DNA of 64,000 bases from Desulforamulus profundi (GCF_002607855.1 NZ_AWQQ01000006.1:1-64000), one strand, 5' to 3'; counted from the stretch's first letter, positions 9,885 through 23,286 are shown. Program-made: numbers and translations. Notes: generated from the sequence alone by a model not told the origin.

Positions 9885-10283
9885 TTATTCAGCAGCTTTG
9901 ATACGGTTGAGAGCCTTTTGCATGGCAATTTCGGCCCGGGCGATGTCGATTTCGGAGCTTTTGCCGGCTAGGCGCTGTTCGGCGCGCTGCTTGGCAGCTT
10001 TGGCCCGCTCAACATCGATTTGGTCGGCCCGTTCGGCGGTGTCAGCCAGAACAACAACCCGGCTGTTCTTGACTTCCATGAACCCACCGCTGACGGCCAC
10101 TTTAAAGAATTTGCCGCCCTGCTGTACCCTCATTGTACCAATCTTGAGGGCTGTAACCAGAGGAGCGTGTTCAGGTAAGATACCGAGTTCACCGTCGGCA
10201 CCGGGTGCTACAATGAAGTCGATTTCTTCACTGAAAACAACTTTTTCAGGAGTGACGATATCAAGGCGTTGGGTTTTAGCCAT
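9885..10283 (-). CDS. F1Fo ATP synthase epsilon subunit
   Basis: The 132-residue AtpC regulates and couples the central stalk of ATP synthase. The N-terminal beta-sandwich carries LDIVTPEKVVFSEEIDFIVAPG and GELGILPEHAPLV, and the C-terminal two-helix region is Ala/Arg/Lys rich. It lies 2 bases downstream of atpD in the usual order and ends just before the operon terminator. Confidence 0.96.
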   Translation of the reverse strand: MAKTQRLDIVTPEKVVFSEEIDFIVAPGADGELGILPEHAPLVTALKIGTMRVQQGGKFFKVAVSGGFMEVKNSRVVVLADTAERADQIDVERAKAAKQRAEQRLAGKSSEIDIARAEIAMQKALNRIKAAE

Positions 10284-10285
10284 AA

Positions 10286-12688
<2,403 letters not shown>

Positions 12689-12728
12689 CTACTAAATCAC
12701 CACCTTAATTTCCCTTGACTTAAATGGT

Positions 12729-14252
<1,524 letters not shown>

Positions 14253-14255
14253 CTA

Positions 14256-14801
14256 TTAACTGGTTTTTGACATGAGGCGTGATTTCAGACTGGCAAGGCG
14301 GGTCTTGATACTGCCGTCGATCACCTTGCTGCCGATTTTTACAACAACACCGCCGATAAGGGAAGGATCCACCGCAAAGGTTGGCTCTACTTCTTTACCG
14401 GCAAGGCGGGAAGCCACTTTCACCAATTCTTGTTTCTGCTCTTCGCCAAGCTCAATGGCAGTGGTTACTTCAGCAGCCACTTTACCGCGGGCTTCGTTGG
14501 CCAGAGCGGAAAACTCGGCGGCAATGCCTGCGATATAGTTCTCTCTACGCTTATCCACAACAAGGCCAAGGAATTTCATGGTCTCGGCGGAAACTTTATC
14601 GGCAAAGAGCGACTTCAACAGGTTTTTCTTCTCGCCGGGTAACACCTGCGGGTGATATAATACTTTCTGGAGTTCCCTGGTCCCTTCAACTGCCTCGGCA
14701 ATGCCCTTCAGTTCCTGTTCCATGGTTTCCAGGGCATTTTTAGCTTGGGCAATTTCATACAGGGCCTGGGCATAACGTCTTGCCACAGCCCCTCTTAACA
14801 T
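14256..14801 (-). CDS. F1Fo ATP synthase delta subunit
   Basis: The 181-residue AtpH connects F1 to the peripheral stalk. It begins MLRGAVARRYAQALYEIA and carries the conserved C-terminal region VDPSLIGGVVVKIGSKVIDGSIKTRLASL. It overlaps the end of atpF by 7 bases, implying translational coupling. Confidence 0.95.
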   Translation of the reverse strand: MLRGAVARRYAQALYEIAQAKNALETMEQELKGIAEAVEGTRELQKVLYHPQVLPGEKKNLLKSLFADKVSAETMKFLGLVVDKRRENYIAGIAAEFSALANEARGKVAAEVTTAIELGEEQKQELVKVASRLAGKEVEPTFAVDPSLIGGVVVKIGSKVIDGSIKTRLASLKSRLMSKTS

Positions 14802-15289
14802 GGCAGATCGCCTGCCTCTTTAACAAATTTGTTAACCAGATCCTTCTGAAGATCATCGTTAAGTTTCTGGTCGATAATTTTGCCAGCCACCAAAATGGAG
14901 AGTGTAGCAACCTGATCTCTGAGTTCGGCTACAGCCTTATCCTTCTCACGCTGGATTTCAAGCAGGGCAGAGTCCTTAACGCGGGCAGCTTCAGCTTTCG
15001 CAGCTTCAATGATCTGCTGGGCCTGTTCTTCAGCGTTCTTGGTTGCGCGGGCCATTACCTCAGCGGCCTCTTGACGAGAACGCTGCAGGTCAGCCTGCAG
15101 GGCATTACGTAGTTGCTCTGCTTGCTTTTTATCTTCTTCGGCAGCAGCGATACTGCTTTCGATAAGTTCCTTGCGTTTTTCCAGCATGTTCATAAACGGC
15201 TTGTAGGCCACCGCCCGGAGCAGGATTAATAAGACCAGGAAGTTAAACATCTGGGCTAATAACGTAGCATTAAAACCTAAGCTCTCCAC
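14795..15289 (-). CDS. F1Fo ATP synthase b subunit
   Basis: The 164-residue AtpF has one N-terminal membrane helix (FNATLLAQMFNFLVLLILL) and a long Ala/Glu/Lys/Gln-rich coiled coil that forms the peripheral stalk. The open frame extends to 15364, but a GTG at 15289 lies 5 bases after AAGGAGGGG and gives the normal family length, so I use it. The extended reading would add a Ser/Pro-rich leader unlike AtpF. Confidence 0.93.
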   Translation of the reverse strand: MESLGFNATLLAQMFNFLVLLILLRAVAYKPFMNMLEKRKELIESSIAAAEEDKKQAEQLRNALQADLQRSRQEAAEVMARATKNAEEQAQQIIEAAKAEAARVKDSALLEIQREKDKAVAELRDQVATLSILVAGKIIDQKLNDDLQKDLVNKFVKEAGDLPC

Positions 15290-15403
15290 AAATTCCCCTC
15301 CTTCCGTCTGGGCGGACAATAAGGAAGGCGACTGCGGGCTTGGAGAAAGCGTTAAGCCCGCCAAATCGCCCCCGTCCTAAGAAAAATCTAGACCTCTTTC
15401 GAA

Positions 15404-15637
15404 TTAACCAATCTTACCAAACAGCATGAAGGCAAGAACTACGGCGATAATGGGGATAGATTCGATCAGACCTACGGAAATAAACATAGTGGTTTGGATG
15501 GTACCTTTAGCTTCGGGCTGACGAGCGATGCTTTCGATGGCTTTACCGGTACAGATACCGTCACCAACAGCAGCGCCCAGAGCGCCTAAACCTACGGCTA
15601 AGCCGGTAGCGATGGCAGCAGCAGCAGTTACGTCCAT
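15404..15637 (-). CDS. F1Fo ATP synthase c subunit
   Basis: The 77-residue AtpE forms the membrane c-ring. It is two hydrophobic helices joined by the polar loop ARQPEAKG, with the ion-binding glutamate in VGLIESIPII in helix 2. Helix 1 has VGDGICTGK where sodium-type rings usually have GQG. The Ser after the Glu resembles sodium-binding rings but the Gln is absent, so ion specificity cannot be decided by eye. Confidence 0.95.
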   Translation of the reverse strand: MDVTAAAAIATGLAVGLGALGAAVGDGICTGKAIESIARQPEAKGTIQTTMFISVGLIESIPIIAVVLAFMLFGKIG

Positions 15638-15677
15638 TCATTTCCCCTCCTTTCATGAGATCTTTAATTACTAAACC

Positions 15678-16469
15678 TTAGTGGTGGTCAGCATCGTGGT
15701 GTGCAGCAAACTGTGAAACATATGCGATTGTCAGCATAGAGAATACGAATGCTTGGACGAAACCCACGAAGGTACTGAAGGCTAACCAGATGACTGACGG
15801 AATAAATCCACCAAAAACATAGGTGCCAATACTTAACAGACCCAGCAGTACAGCGATCAGTACTTCACCGGCGAAGATGTTCCCGTAAAGACGGAAGGCC
15901 AGCGTAACCGGTCTCGCGATTTCTTCAATGATGTGCAGAATCACGAAGGGTTTAAAGGGCTGGAAATAGTGCCCGATATGACCGCCGATGCCGTTTGCTT
16001 TGATACCGTGGAAATGAATTAAGAGTACAACGATTAAAGCCAGACCAAAGGTTGTGTTTTTATCCGCTGTGGGCGAACTTAATGTAGGTATCAGACCCAA
16101 AAGGTTGGCAAAGGCGATATAGGTAAAGAATGTTACGATAATGGGCAGCATCGCATTGCCTAACTTGCGACCCAGGTTGGTATATACCTGACCGCCAAGA
16201 AATTCCCACAGCATTTCAAAGACAGCCTGTCCTTTGCCGGGGCTTCGGACGTTCAGGTTTCGCGTACAGGCCCAGGCAAAGAGCAATACCAGTGCCATGG
16301 TAATCCAGGTCATGATCATGGTCCTGGGGCTGATGCTGAGACCCATGATGTGCCAGTACTTATCGTACTCCGTAAACAGTGGAATCCCCCAATAGTTTAG
16401 GGCCACTTCCACCTCGTGCAGCATATCATGATGCTCTGCTGCATGCGCAGCTCCCGCTGCAGCGCTCAT
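15678..16469 (-). CDS. F1Fo ATP synthase a subunit
   Basis: The 263-residue AtpB forms the stator ion channel against the c-ring. The essential arginine is in LAFRLYGNIFAGE. Five or six membrane helices are evident. Both ends are histidine rich (HAAEHH at the start, HHDADHH at the end). Its start overlaps the atpI stop by 4 bases. Confidence 0.96.
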   Translation of the reverse strand: MSAAAGAAHAAEHHDMLHEVEVALNYWGIPLFTEYDKYWHIMGLSISPRTMIMTWITMALVLLFAWACTRNLNVRSPGKGQAVFEMLWEFLGGQVYTNLGRKLGNAMLPIIVTFFTYIAFANLLGLIPTLSSPTADKNTTFGLALIVVLLIHFHGIKANGIGGHIGHYFQPFKPFVILHIIEEIARPVTLAFRLYGNIFAGEVLIAVLLGLLSIGTYVFGGFIPSVIWLAFSTFVGFVQAFVFSMLTIAYVSQFAAHHDADHH

Positions 16470-16924
16470 GCGTTTTCACCCCCTTCACGTTGAAATTGAT
16501 TAACTTTATTATTGAGGGCGTCTTTTTTGAGGACGCTCTCTTTAATTAGCGTGATCAAAAAATCGGATATGGACAGCACCGGGGCAACAAACAAGCCTAC
16601 CGCTGCGGCATTCACGCTGATACTGGGAATTCTGACAGACAGCCACAGGGTGGCCATGATAAGAATCAGGCGGATGAAAAAGCCCCTGCGCATGTATGCA
16701 ATTGCTTTGCCGACATCTTTGATGGTAGAAGCCTTTTTTATTCTCTTGCTGAGGAGGATGGCATTTTGCAAACTAACGAGAGACCCAACAAATAGGCCTT
16801 TGTAAACTGCACTTTGATAGTCAATGAGAACAGCCAGGGCCAAAAAGGCTACCACAATGGCTGTGGATTTTACGGTGCGCTTTTGTTGTGTTTCCAAATT
16901 TGGTATGGTAGCGGAACCCAGCAT
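16466..16924 (-). CDS. ATP synthase protein I (AtpI)
   Basis: This 152-residue membrane protein has about four hydrophobic segments and stands at the AtpI position between atpZ and atpB. AtpI-type proteins assist c-ring assembly or Mg2+ supply in some bacteria. Sequence conservation is low in this family, so the call rests on position, length and topology. Confidence 0.8.
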   Translation of the reverse strand: MLGSATIPNLETQQKRTVKSTAIVVAFLALAVLIDYQSAVYKGLFVGSLVSLQNAILLSKRIKKASTIKDVGKAIAYMRRGFFIRLILIMATLWLSVRIPSISVNAAAVGLFVAPVLSISDFLITLIKESVLKKDALNNKVNQFQREGGENA

Positions 16925-16928
16925 CGAC

Positions 16929-17158
16929 TCACCCCTTGTCTTTTTTGCGGAAGGTTTCCAGGGTATGGTAGACCCCCCACATCCCCCCGGCCATGCCCAG
17001 TAGCAGTCCCGCCAGCATCAACCAGGATCGGTATTTAACTTGCTGTCAAGCCAACGCCCACCCATGAAACCCACAACCGTAGCGGCTGCGATTTCCACAC
17101 TGATGGACGATGCCAGTGCCAATGCTCTTAACGGGTCTCCTTTACCTTTTTCACTCAT
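16929..17158 (-). CDS. AtpZ/AtpQ-type ATP synthase accessory protein (one frameshift)
   Basis: Reading from ATG 17158 gives MSEKGKGDPLRALALASSIS, a first membrane helix ending MGGRWLDSKLNTDP, then a stop. Restoring one C in the CC run near 17030 continues as WLMLAGLLLGMAGGMWGVYH and a short charged tail, about 76 residues in all. This two-helix pattern, with WLD and GG motifs, is the AtpZ-type protein that opens many clostridial atp operons. Confidence 0.78.
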
Positions 17159-17290
17159 TTGATCGTCGGCCTCTCTTGACTAAAGGTATTTCCTTTGGGT
17201 CTAGTTATTCTGTTTGCTTTTTGTCATTCACCGGTGGTGATAGGATTGTGCATTATTAATTCCATTATTCACAATATGTGTCACCAAATG

Positions 17291-17319
17291 GAAATATGAC
17301 TTTGTCAGCCAGACGTCAA
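17291..17319 (-). promoter_or_regulatory. Possible promoter of the atp operon
   Basis: On the minus strand TTGACG and TATTTC are spaced 17 bases apart within the 293-base AT-rich gap upstream of atpZ. The -35 is good and the -10 is poor, so this is a weak candidate. Nothing else is recognisable in 17159-17451. Confidence 0.28.
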
Positions 17320-17451
17320 TCTTGTGAGCTTTGTTATATAACTTCTACAAGATTTTCTTAATTCCTCCAGACGATTTATGATTTTAGGCAATTTTTTAAT
17401 TTATTTTTTAATCTGACAACGTTCTCGCATCTGCGACGTGCCGATTTTGCC

Positions 17452-18603
17452 TCATTTTTTCGCTAAAAATTCCTCCGGTTGGCTTTCCGACAAATGAAAT
17501 TTGTAACAAATAAAGTCTACAATTCGTTTGGCAGCCAAACCATCCCCGTAGGGTTCACCGCTTCGGCCATGGATTTGTAGGTGTCCGGGTTGTTTAACAA
17601 TTCTTTTGTGACCGACAGAACAACCTCCCGGTCTGTGCCAACCAGTTTTACGGTCCCGGCATCAACGGCCTCCGGCCGCTCGGTGGTGTTGCGCAGCACC
17701 AAAACAGGTTTCCCCAGAGAGGGAGCTTCTTCCTGCATGCCGCCCGAGTCTGTCAGCACCAGGTAGCAGCGCTGCATCAGGTTGATAAAGGGCTCGTACT
17801 GGAGGGGCTCGATCAGGTGCACCCTGGGCATTTTGCCCAGGATTTCGTTGACCACACGGCGGACCGCGGGATTCTTGTGTACCGGAAACACGATTTCGAC
17901 ATCCGGGTGGGTTTCGACAATTTCTTTGAGGGCCCGGTAGATGTCCCGCATGGGCTCGCCCAGGTTTTCCCTGCGGTGGGTGGTTACCAGCAGGACACGC
18001 TGTCTGCCAAAATCTATATTATTCAAAAGGGGGTCAGAAAATACATAGTTTTCTCTGACGGTTGCTTTTAATGCATCAATAACGGTGTTGCCGGTGACAA
18101 ATATGTTGTCCGCATTGACGTTTTCTTTAATTAAGTTTTGCATGGACTTTTCGGTGGGGGCAAAGTGGTATTCGGCCAGGGCTCCGGTAAGGTGCCGGTT
18201 CATTTCCTCCGGGAAGGGAGAATATTTGTTATGGGTGCGCAGGCCGGCCTCCACGTGACCCACCGGTATTTGCCGGTAGTAGCCGCCAGGGCCGCCACAA
18301 AGGTGGTGGTGGTGTCACCGTGGACCAGCACCAGGTCCGGGTTGCTTTCGATAAGGACGTCCTTCAGCCCCTCCAGGCGCGGGTGGTAACGTCGTAGAGG
18401 GTCTGTCCTTCCTGCATGATGTTGAGGTCGTAATCCGGGATAATATCAAACAGTTCCAGGACCTGGTCCAGCATTTCCCTGTGCTGGGCGGTTACCGCAA
18501 CCATGGAGCGGATTTGGCCGGGGCGGCTGTTGAGCTCTTTTACTAAGGGAGCCATTTTGATGGCCTCCGGGCGGGTGCCGAAGACTGTGAGAACTTTGAG
18601 CAT
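17452..18603 (-). CDS. UDP-N-acetylglucosamine 2-epimerase WecB/MnaA (three frameshifts)
   Basis: This cytosolic enzyme interconverts UDP-GlcNAc and UDP-ManNAc for teichoic acid or surface glycan synthesis. It has [20 protein letters not shown] at the N-terminus, [26 protein letters not shown], and [21 protein letters not shown]. One base is missing from C/G runs near 18376, 18285 and 17550. With these restored the product is about 385 residues, ending [11 protein letters not shown] at 17452. It lies just upstream of the atp operon, as mnaA does in Bacillus. Confidence 0.9.
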
Positions 18604-18611
18604 ATTTAGCC

Positions 18612-18700
18612 TCCTGGGTATTCCTAAATTAAGTCTGGGCTTGAGAGTATTTCTCCGGGGTCCCGTCTGGGCTTAGGGGTATTCCTTTAATTCATGTCTT
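18612..18700. repeat. Family C repeats
   Basis: Units such as GGGTATTCCTAAATTAAGTC, GAGTATTTCTCCGGGGTCCC and GGGGTATTCCTTTAATTC between wecB and the MazG-like gene. Confidence 0.7.
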
Positions 18701-18800
18701 GGGAAAGACATTGTTAATTTATGTATTTCAAGAGATAGTTTATATGCCTTCTTAATATATACATCTAACTTATCATAACCCACACAAGAACACCCGCCCA

Positions 18801-19112
18801 CTACTTACTAAGATATCCTTTTCGCATAAGTTTTTCTATATGCTGTTCCCGGGCCTTTTCTATGTTTACGCCGTAGTGTTCCTCCAAAACGAACATCATG
18901 CTGACGGCGGTTTGGGCTACGTCCAGCAGTTCTTTGGTGATCAGTTCCATAACCTCTTTTTCCTCGCACCTTGCCTGCTCCCCGCTCATCCCTCTGAGCT
19001 TGCCGATGGCCTGGGCCAGCTCGCCGGCCTCTTCCATGAGCTTCAGGGCGGTGGACTCCATGGTGGGCGAGAGGTTGTTCAGTTTTGGCAGGGCGATGGT
19101 CTTTGTAAGCAC
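18801..19112 (-). CDS. MazG-like nucleotide pyrophosphohydrolase
   Basis: This 103-residue protein carries the MazG/all-alpha NTP-PPase pattern: KLMEEAGELAQAIGKLRG with EExxE, and ELLDVAQTAVSMMFVLEE with the second acidic cluster. Such enzymes hydrolyse NTPs or dNTPs to NMP and pyrophosphate, often as house-cleaning. It neighbours comEB (dCMP deaminase), which fits a nucleotide-pool context. The substrate is unknown. Confidence 0.82.
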   Translation of the reverse strand: MLTKTIALPKLNNLSPTMESTALKLMEEAGELAQAIGKLRGMSGEQARCEEKEVMELITKELLDVAQTAVSMMFVLEEHYGVNIEKAREQHIEKLMRKGYLSK

Positions 19113-19190
19113 GACGTACCTCCTACTCCAACAGTATATTATACCTTGTAGGGAAATTACAAGTTATCACAATATTGTTTTACATGTAGT

Positions 19191-19266
19191 AATTCAAGTT
19201 GGGGACGGTTCTTGACTTGAATTCATAAAAATGAATTCAAGTCAAGAACCGTCCCCAACTTGAATT
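19191..19266. repeat. REP doublet (REPIN-like palindrome) 1
   Basis: Two inverted copies of the unit with core GGGGACGGTTCTTGACTTGA form a perfect 36-bp palindrome around an AAAA loop, between the MazG-like gene and comEB. Confidence 0.93.
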
Positions 19267-19275
19267 GTAACATTC

Positions 19276-19722
19276 TTAAGATACTCTTATTAGTTCAACT
19301 TTAGCCTCTTTAAAGATTTTCAGGGACAGTTCGTCCGGGTAATCTCCTGCAAAAATCACCTTTTTAATCCCCGCATTTATAATCATTTTACAACACATCA
19401 CACAAGGCTGGTTCGTTACGTAGATGATGCTGCCCTGAATGGCCGTACCGTGGACCGCTGCCTGGATGATGGCGTTTTGTTCGGCATGCAGAGCGCGGCA
19501 GAGTTCGTGGCGCTGGCCGGAGGGGATGCCCATTTGTTCCCGCAGGCAGCCGATTTCCAGGCAGTGGGTCAGTCCTGCGGGAGCGCCGTTGTAGCCGGTG
19601 GCCAGGATGCGGTTGTCCTTTACAATGGCAGCCCCCACTTTGCGGCGTAAACAAGTAGAACGGGTGGCAACCACCCGTGTAATTTCCATAAAGTATTCAT
19701 CCCAGGAAGGCGCATGAAGCAC
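19276..19722 (-). CDS. dCMP/deoxycytidylate deaminase (ComEB)
   Basis: This 148-residue zinc enzyme converts dCMP to dUMP for thymidylate synthesis. It carries the metal site HAEQNAI and PCVMCCKMI, with [12 protein letters not shown] and CRALHAEQN as further family marks. The likely start is GTG 19722, but its ribosome site is poor (GGAG is almost adjacent) and the open frame extends upstream without a better start. In this gene order it takes the place held by upp in Bacillus. Confidence 0.92.
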   Translation of the reverse strand: MLHAPSWDEYFMEITRVVATRSTCLRRKVGAAIVKDNRILATGYNGAPAGLTHCLEIGCLREQMGIPSGQRHELCRALHAEQNAIIQAAVHGTAIQGSIIYVTNQPCVMCCKMIINAGIKKVIFAGDYPDELSLKIFKEAKVELIRVS

Positions 19723-19734
19723 CTCCAGTCTTTC

Positions 19735-19888
19735 TTTGGGATCCAGCCTACGGGGTAATTCTATTGGGTCATGTTGCTAGACTATAGGGTATTTCTCCCG
19801 GGTCCAGTAACTAGTCCGCTAGCAACTGGACCTAAGAGGAATACCCATTAGTCTAACAACCAGACCCCTAAGGAATACCCTTAAGTCT
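19735..19888. repeat. Family C repeats
   Basis: Multiple GGGTATTTCTCCCGGGTCC and GAATACCCATTAGTCTAAC units in both orientations between glyA and comEB. The last unit overlaps the glyA stop. Confidence 0.8.
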
Positions 19889-21128
19889 AATACAGCGGAT
19901 ATTTGTCGCAGAGTTCTTTTACCATGGCGCGGGCTTTGTCTTGGGTGGTGGGGTCGTCCTTGCCCTTCAGGGTCATGGCGATGATTTCGGCTACTTTGTC
20001 CAGATCCTCTTCTTTGAAGCCCCGGGTGGTTACGGCAGGGGTACCCAGGCGGATGCCGCTGGTAACAAAGGGTTTTTCCGGGTCGAAGGGGATGGCGTTT
20101 TTGTTGCAGGTGATGTGGACTTCGTCCAGCAGTTTTTCCGCTTCTTTGCCGGTGATACCGGTACCCCGGAGGTCAACCAGCATCAGGTGGTTGTCGGTGC
20201 CGCCGGATACCAGGTTGAAACCGCGCTGCAGCAAGCCTGCGGCCAGAGCCTGGGCGTTGTTGATGATTTGCTGCTGGTAAGCTTTAAATTCAGGCTTCAG
20301 TGCTTCACCAAAGGCAGCAGCCTTGGCGGCGATGACGTGCATAAGAGGGCCGCCCTGGGTGCCGGGGAAAATGGCTTTATCAATCATTTGAGCATACCGG
20401 TCTTTGCAAAGAATCATGCCGCCCCGGGGCCCACGCAGGGTTTTATGGGTGGTGGTGGTGACCACGTCGGCATAAGGCACCGGGTTCTGGTGCAGTCCGG
20501 CTGCCACCAGTCCGGCAATGTGAGCCATATCAACAAAGAAGTAGGCTTCTATTTCTCCGGCAATTTCCCCGATCCGTTTGAAGTCGATGGCCCGGGGGTA
20601 GGCGCTGGCCCCTGCTACAATCATTTTCGGTTTTTCCTGCAGGGCAATTTCACGCAGTTTGTCGTAATTGATGCGACCGGTATCTTCTTCTACGCCGTAG
20701 GCTACGATGTCAAAGTATTTCCCTGAGACGTTTACCGGGCTGCCGTGGGTCAGGTGCCCACCGTGGGCCAGGTTCATGCCCAGAATTTTATCCCCGGGCT
20801 TCAGCAGTGCAAAGTAGACGGCAAAGTTGGCCTGGGCTCCGGAATGGGGCTGCACGTTGGCATGGTCCGCTCCGAACAGTTCCTTGGCCCGGTTAATGGC
20901 CAGGTTTTCCGCTATATCAACGAATTCACAGCCACCGTAGTAGCGCTTGCCGGGATAGCCCTCGGCATATTTGTTGGTCAATACCGACCCCTGGGCTTCC
21001 AGCACCGCAGGGCTGACGAAGTTTTCCGAGGCAATGAGCTCGATGTTTCTTTGCTGGCGCTGGAGCTCGAGTTGTATAGCCTTTGCAAGCTCTGGATCCG
21101 TTTGAGCAAGTGTATCTTTGTAAAGCAT
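19887..21128 (-). CDS. Serine hydroxymethyltransferase
   Basis: The 413-residue GlyA is a cytosolic PLP enzyme that converts serine and tetrahydrofolate to glycine and methylene-THF. The PLP lysine is in [41 protein letters not shown] and [15 protein letters not shown] are also visible. Length is standard and the frame is intact. It is part of the conserved ywlE-rpiB-glyA cluster. Confidence 0.97.
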   Translation of the reverse strand: MLYKDTLAQTDPELAKAIQLELQRQQRNIELIASENFVSPAVLEAQGSVLTNKYAEGYPGKRYYGGCEFVDIAENLAINRAKELFGADHANVQPHSGAQANFAVYFALLKPGDKILGMNLAHGGHLTHGSPVNVSGKYFDIVAYGVEEDTGRINYDKLREIALQEKPKMIVAGASAYPRAIDFKRIGEIAGEIEAYFFVDMAHIAGLVAAGLHQNPVPYADVVTTTTHKTLRGPRGGMILCKDRYAQMIDKAIFPGTQGGPLMHVIAAKAAAFGEALKPEFKAYQQQIINNAQALAAGLLQRGFNLVSGGTDNHLMLVDLRGTGITGKEAEKLLDEVHITCNKNAIPFDPEKPFVTSGIRLGTPAVTTRGFKEEDLDKVAEIIAMTLKGKDDPTTQDKARAMVKELCDKYPLY

Positions 21129-21224
21129 GTTGTTCCTCTCCTCTTTCCATTTTTAACAGCTGTTTGCTTTTGCTATTAGCTATTAGCTATTCGCAAACAG
21201 CGAATAGTGCGACTCAAAAAATGC

Positions 21225-21683
21225 CTATGAGCAAAATCTTTTCTCGATCTCAATAATCTTGTTTACCCGTTTGGCGTGGCGGTCGCCGGCGAAGTCGGTG
21301 GTCATGAATTTTTCCACGATTTCTTTGGCCTTTTCCAGGTCGATAAATCGGGAGCCCAGGGTGACTACGTTGGCATCGTTGTGCTCCCGGGCCAGGGCGG
21401 CAATGGCGGGGTCGAAGACATTGGCGGCGCGGACACCGGGAACTTTGTTGACGGCAATGGCCATGCCTACGCCGGTGCCGCAGATGAGGATGCCCCGCTG
21501 GCATTCGCCGGAACGGATTTTTTCTCCCACTGCCAGTGCAAAATCGGGGTAATCGCAGGATTCTGTCCCTTTGCAGCCCATATCCTGAACGGAGAAGCCC
21601 TGACTTAGCAGGTGCTCCCGGATTTGCTCCTTCATTTCAAAACCGGCATGGTCACTGCCAAGAACCACTGAAAATTTATTCAT
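21225..21683 (-). CDS. Ribose-5-phosphate isomerase B
   Basis: The 152-residue RpiB interconverts ribose-5-phosphate and ribulose-5-phosphate. It shows VVLGSDHAGFEMKE, the catalytic-cysteine region GILICGTGVGMAIAVNKVPG and ALAREHNDANVVTLGSR. It lies between glyA and ywlE, the order found widely in Firmicutes. Confidence 0.96.
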   Translation of the reverse strand: MNKFSVVLGSDHAGFEMKEQIREHLLSQGFSVQDMGCKGTESCDYPDFALAVGEKIRSGECQRGILICGTGVGMAIAVNKVPGVRAANVFDPAIAALAREHNDANVVTLGSRFIDLEKAKEIVEKFMTTDFAGDRHAKRVNKIIEIEKRFCS

Positions 21684-21771
21684 TTTTGTAAACCTCCATA
21701 TCTGTCGATATTTGATATTTACTTTTTCTTCGTTAGAGACGATAATTCCTTCATTTTGTAGAAAATAGCTT

Positions 21772-22239
21772 CTAGGGCTTAGCCTGGTCGTTGTTTAGTT
21801 TTTTCAACACTCTACCGATTAATGCTTTGAGCTCCCCGGCACAGCGGCAGTAATTCTCTACGGAGCTACCGTAGGGATCGGAAATATCCCCCGGAACACC
21901 GGCATATCCCCCCAGGGTAAAGACTTTGCCCTCGGCATCGGGCAGCAGGTTCAGTATTTGTCTGCGGTGGCTCTCGGTCATGGTCAGCACCAGGTCTGCT
22001 TCTTTAACCAACTCGGGGGTCAGGAGGGTAGTCCGGTGATGGGAAAGTTCGATTCCCTGCATTGCCAGGGCCTCTACGGCTTGGTTTGTCGCTTTCTCCC
22101 CGGGGCAGGCCAGTGTACCGGCAGAAATAAACCGCAGCCCCCTGATCTCCATTTCCAATGCCATTGTCCTGGCCAGCGCTTCCGCCATGCTGCTGCGGCA
22201 GGTATTTCCTGTGCATACAAAAAGGACTTTCTTTTCCAT
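21772..22239 (-). CDS. Low-molecular-weight protein arginine phosphatase (YwlE-like)
   Basis: The 155-residue product carries the phosphatase loop FVCTGNTCRSSMAEA and the general-acid aspartate in DISDPYG. The Thr inside CTGNTCR is the residue linked to phospho-arginine specificity in YwlE. The start is ATG 22239 (MEKKVLF), 10 bases after GGAGG. A longer open frame upstream has no coding character. Next to rpiB and tsaC, as in Bacillus. A role in the McsB/Clp phospho-arginine pathway is inferred. Confidence 0.9.
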   Translation of the reverse strand: MEKKVLFVCTGNTCRSSMAEALARTMALEMEIRGLRFISAGTLACPGEKATNQAVEALAMQGIELSHHRTTLLTPELVKEADLVLTMTESHRRQILNLLPDAEGKVFTLGGYAGVPGDISDPYGSSVENYCRCAGELKALIGRVLKKLNNDQAKP

Positions 22240-22456
22240 CGCTTGCATTCCTCCGGTGGTAGTATTCCCAGGGCCGGTAAGTACAATAAGAAAAACTGCC
22301 CAAAATTGTCGTGGACAGTTACTTTTTCGATTTAAAAATCCGGTTAACCTCTTAGACGGGTATTTTTGCATAGGATGTATTAAAAAGACTGTTATTACTT
22401 GACAGGACTCCTGGAATATGTAAATAATATAAGTGGGAATACTAATAACTAATAAA

Positions 22457-22479
22457 CGGTGTGGGTGCCTCACTACCGA
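22457..22479 (-). ncRNA. Candidate antitoxin-side hairpin of a type I toxin locus
   Basis: CGGT and ACCG ends flank a GTGAGGCACCCAC-type core, read on the minus strand. Similar GTGAGGCACCCAC hairpins follow small hydrophobic toxin ORFs in other Firmicutes, as I recall the family. No antisense promoter could be assigned. Confidence 0.3.
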
Positions 22480-22494
22480 GGTTTTCATTTTAGG

Positions 22495-22525
22495 CCCTTG
22501 AAATTGTTCGCAGCAATTTCAAGGG
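22495..22525 (-). terminator. Terminator after the small hydrophobic ORF
   Basis: CCCTTGAAATTG and CAATTTCAAGGG pair in a 12-bp perfect stem with a 7-base loop. The following tract is short on T, so efficiency is uncertain. It ends the 22545-22622 transcript. Confidence 0.6.
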
Positions 22526-22544
22526 TTTTCCACTACTTACCTGG

Positions 22545-22622
22545 TTATTTCAGTGAGACGACAAGGTTGAGCAGAAGTAAGATGGCAATTACTATTTGTA
22601 TGGCATCTGATATGGTGATCAT
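22545..22622 (-). CDS. Candidate small hydrophobic (holin-like/type I) toxin
   Basis: A 25-residue ORF (starts MITISDAIQIVI, then LLLLNLVVSLK) follows AAAAGGGGGTGGGGCGGAA. A polar N-terminus, one membrane helix and a charged last residue match the Fst/holin-like type I toxin pattern. It has its own downstream stem-loop and a second conserved-looking hairpin (22457-22479), as such loci do. It sits alone in the ywlE-mntP gap. The call is by pattern only. It could instead be a chance ORF inside a regulatory RNA. Confidence 0.45.
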   Translation of the reverse strand: MITISDAIQIVIAILLLLNLVVSLK

Positions 22623-22747
22623 TTCCGCCCCACCCCCTTTTGAGAATAATATCCTCGGTAGGTGAGGCCCGTTTTATGTTATTATGTATTCCCGTTGTTA
22701 TTTTACCATATCTTTCTGCGCAACAAGCAATTTTTCCTCAATATTCC

Positions 22748-23286
22748 TTAAAAAAACAACTTAACGCCGATTCCTGTCAAAATAACTCCCCCACCAACTG
22801 TGCTTTGTCGCCGATCCACCCCCCGACATACTTGCCCAGGGTAAGCCCGGCCAGGGTCATAGCCCCCGCCACCAGACCGATGATTCCAGCGGCCAGTACA
22901 AGAGAAACCTGCTGGGTTCCCAGGGTAAAACCGACGCTAAGGGCATCCATACTGACACTGGCGGACAGCAGAAGCAGTCCACCGGTGTTGGTGATGACAA
23001 ATTGAGGTTCTTCAATGCCGGGCTTCAAAGCATCCCAAACCATTTTCACTCCCAGGTAGACCAGCAGCAGGGCACCGGCAATAGAAGCCGCCTGGCCCAC
23101 TTTGCTTCCCAGAAAACCTCCCACATACCAGCCCAACAGGGGCATGAAGATGTGAAAAACCAGAATGGTCAGGCTGATCATCGCAATTTGCCGGCGGGTA
23201 ACCCCGGCCATGCCAATGCCTACACATAAAGAAAAAGCATCTGACCCTAAAGCCACGGCCAGAGCCAGGAGAGTAAACAGAGTCAA
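22748..23286 (-). CDS. Manganese efflux pump MntP (one frameshift)
   Basis: This polytopic membrane protein exports Mn2+. It has ALGSDAFSLCVGIGM and LSASVSMDALSVGF, the paired Asp-containing helices of MntP, and six predicted helices. A G-run at about 22789 is one base short. Restoring it extends the C-terminus to GVILTGIGVKLFF, ending at 22748, about 179 residues. Without it the protein stops early at 22777. It corresponds to Bacillus ywlD next to ywlC. Confidence 0.87.
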
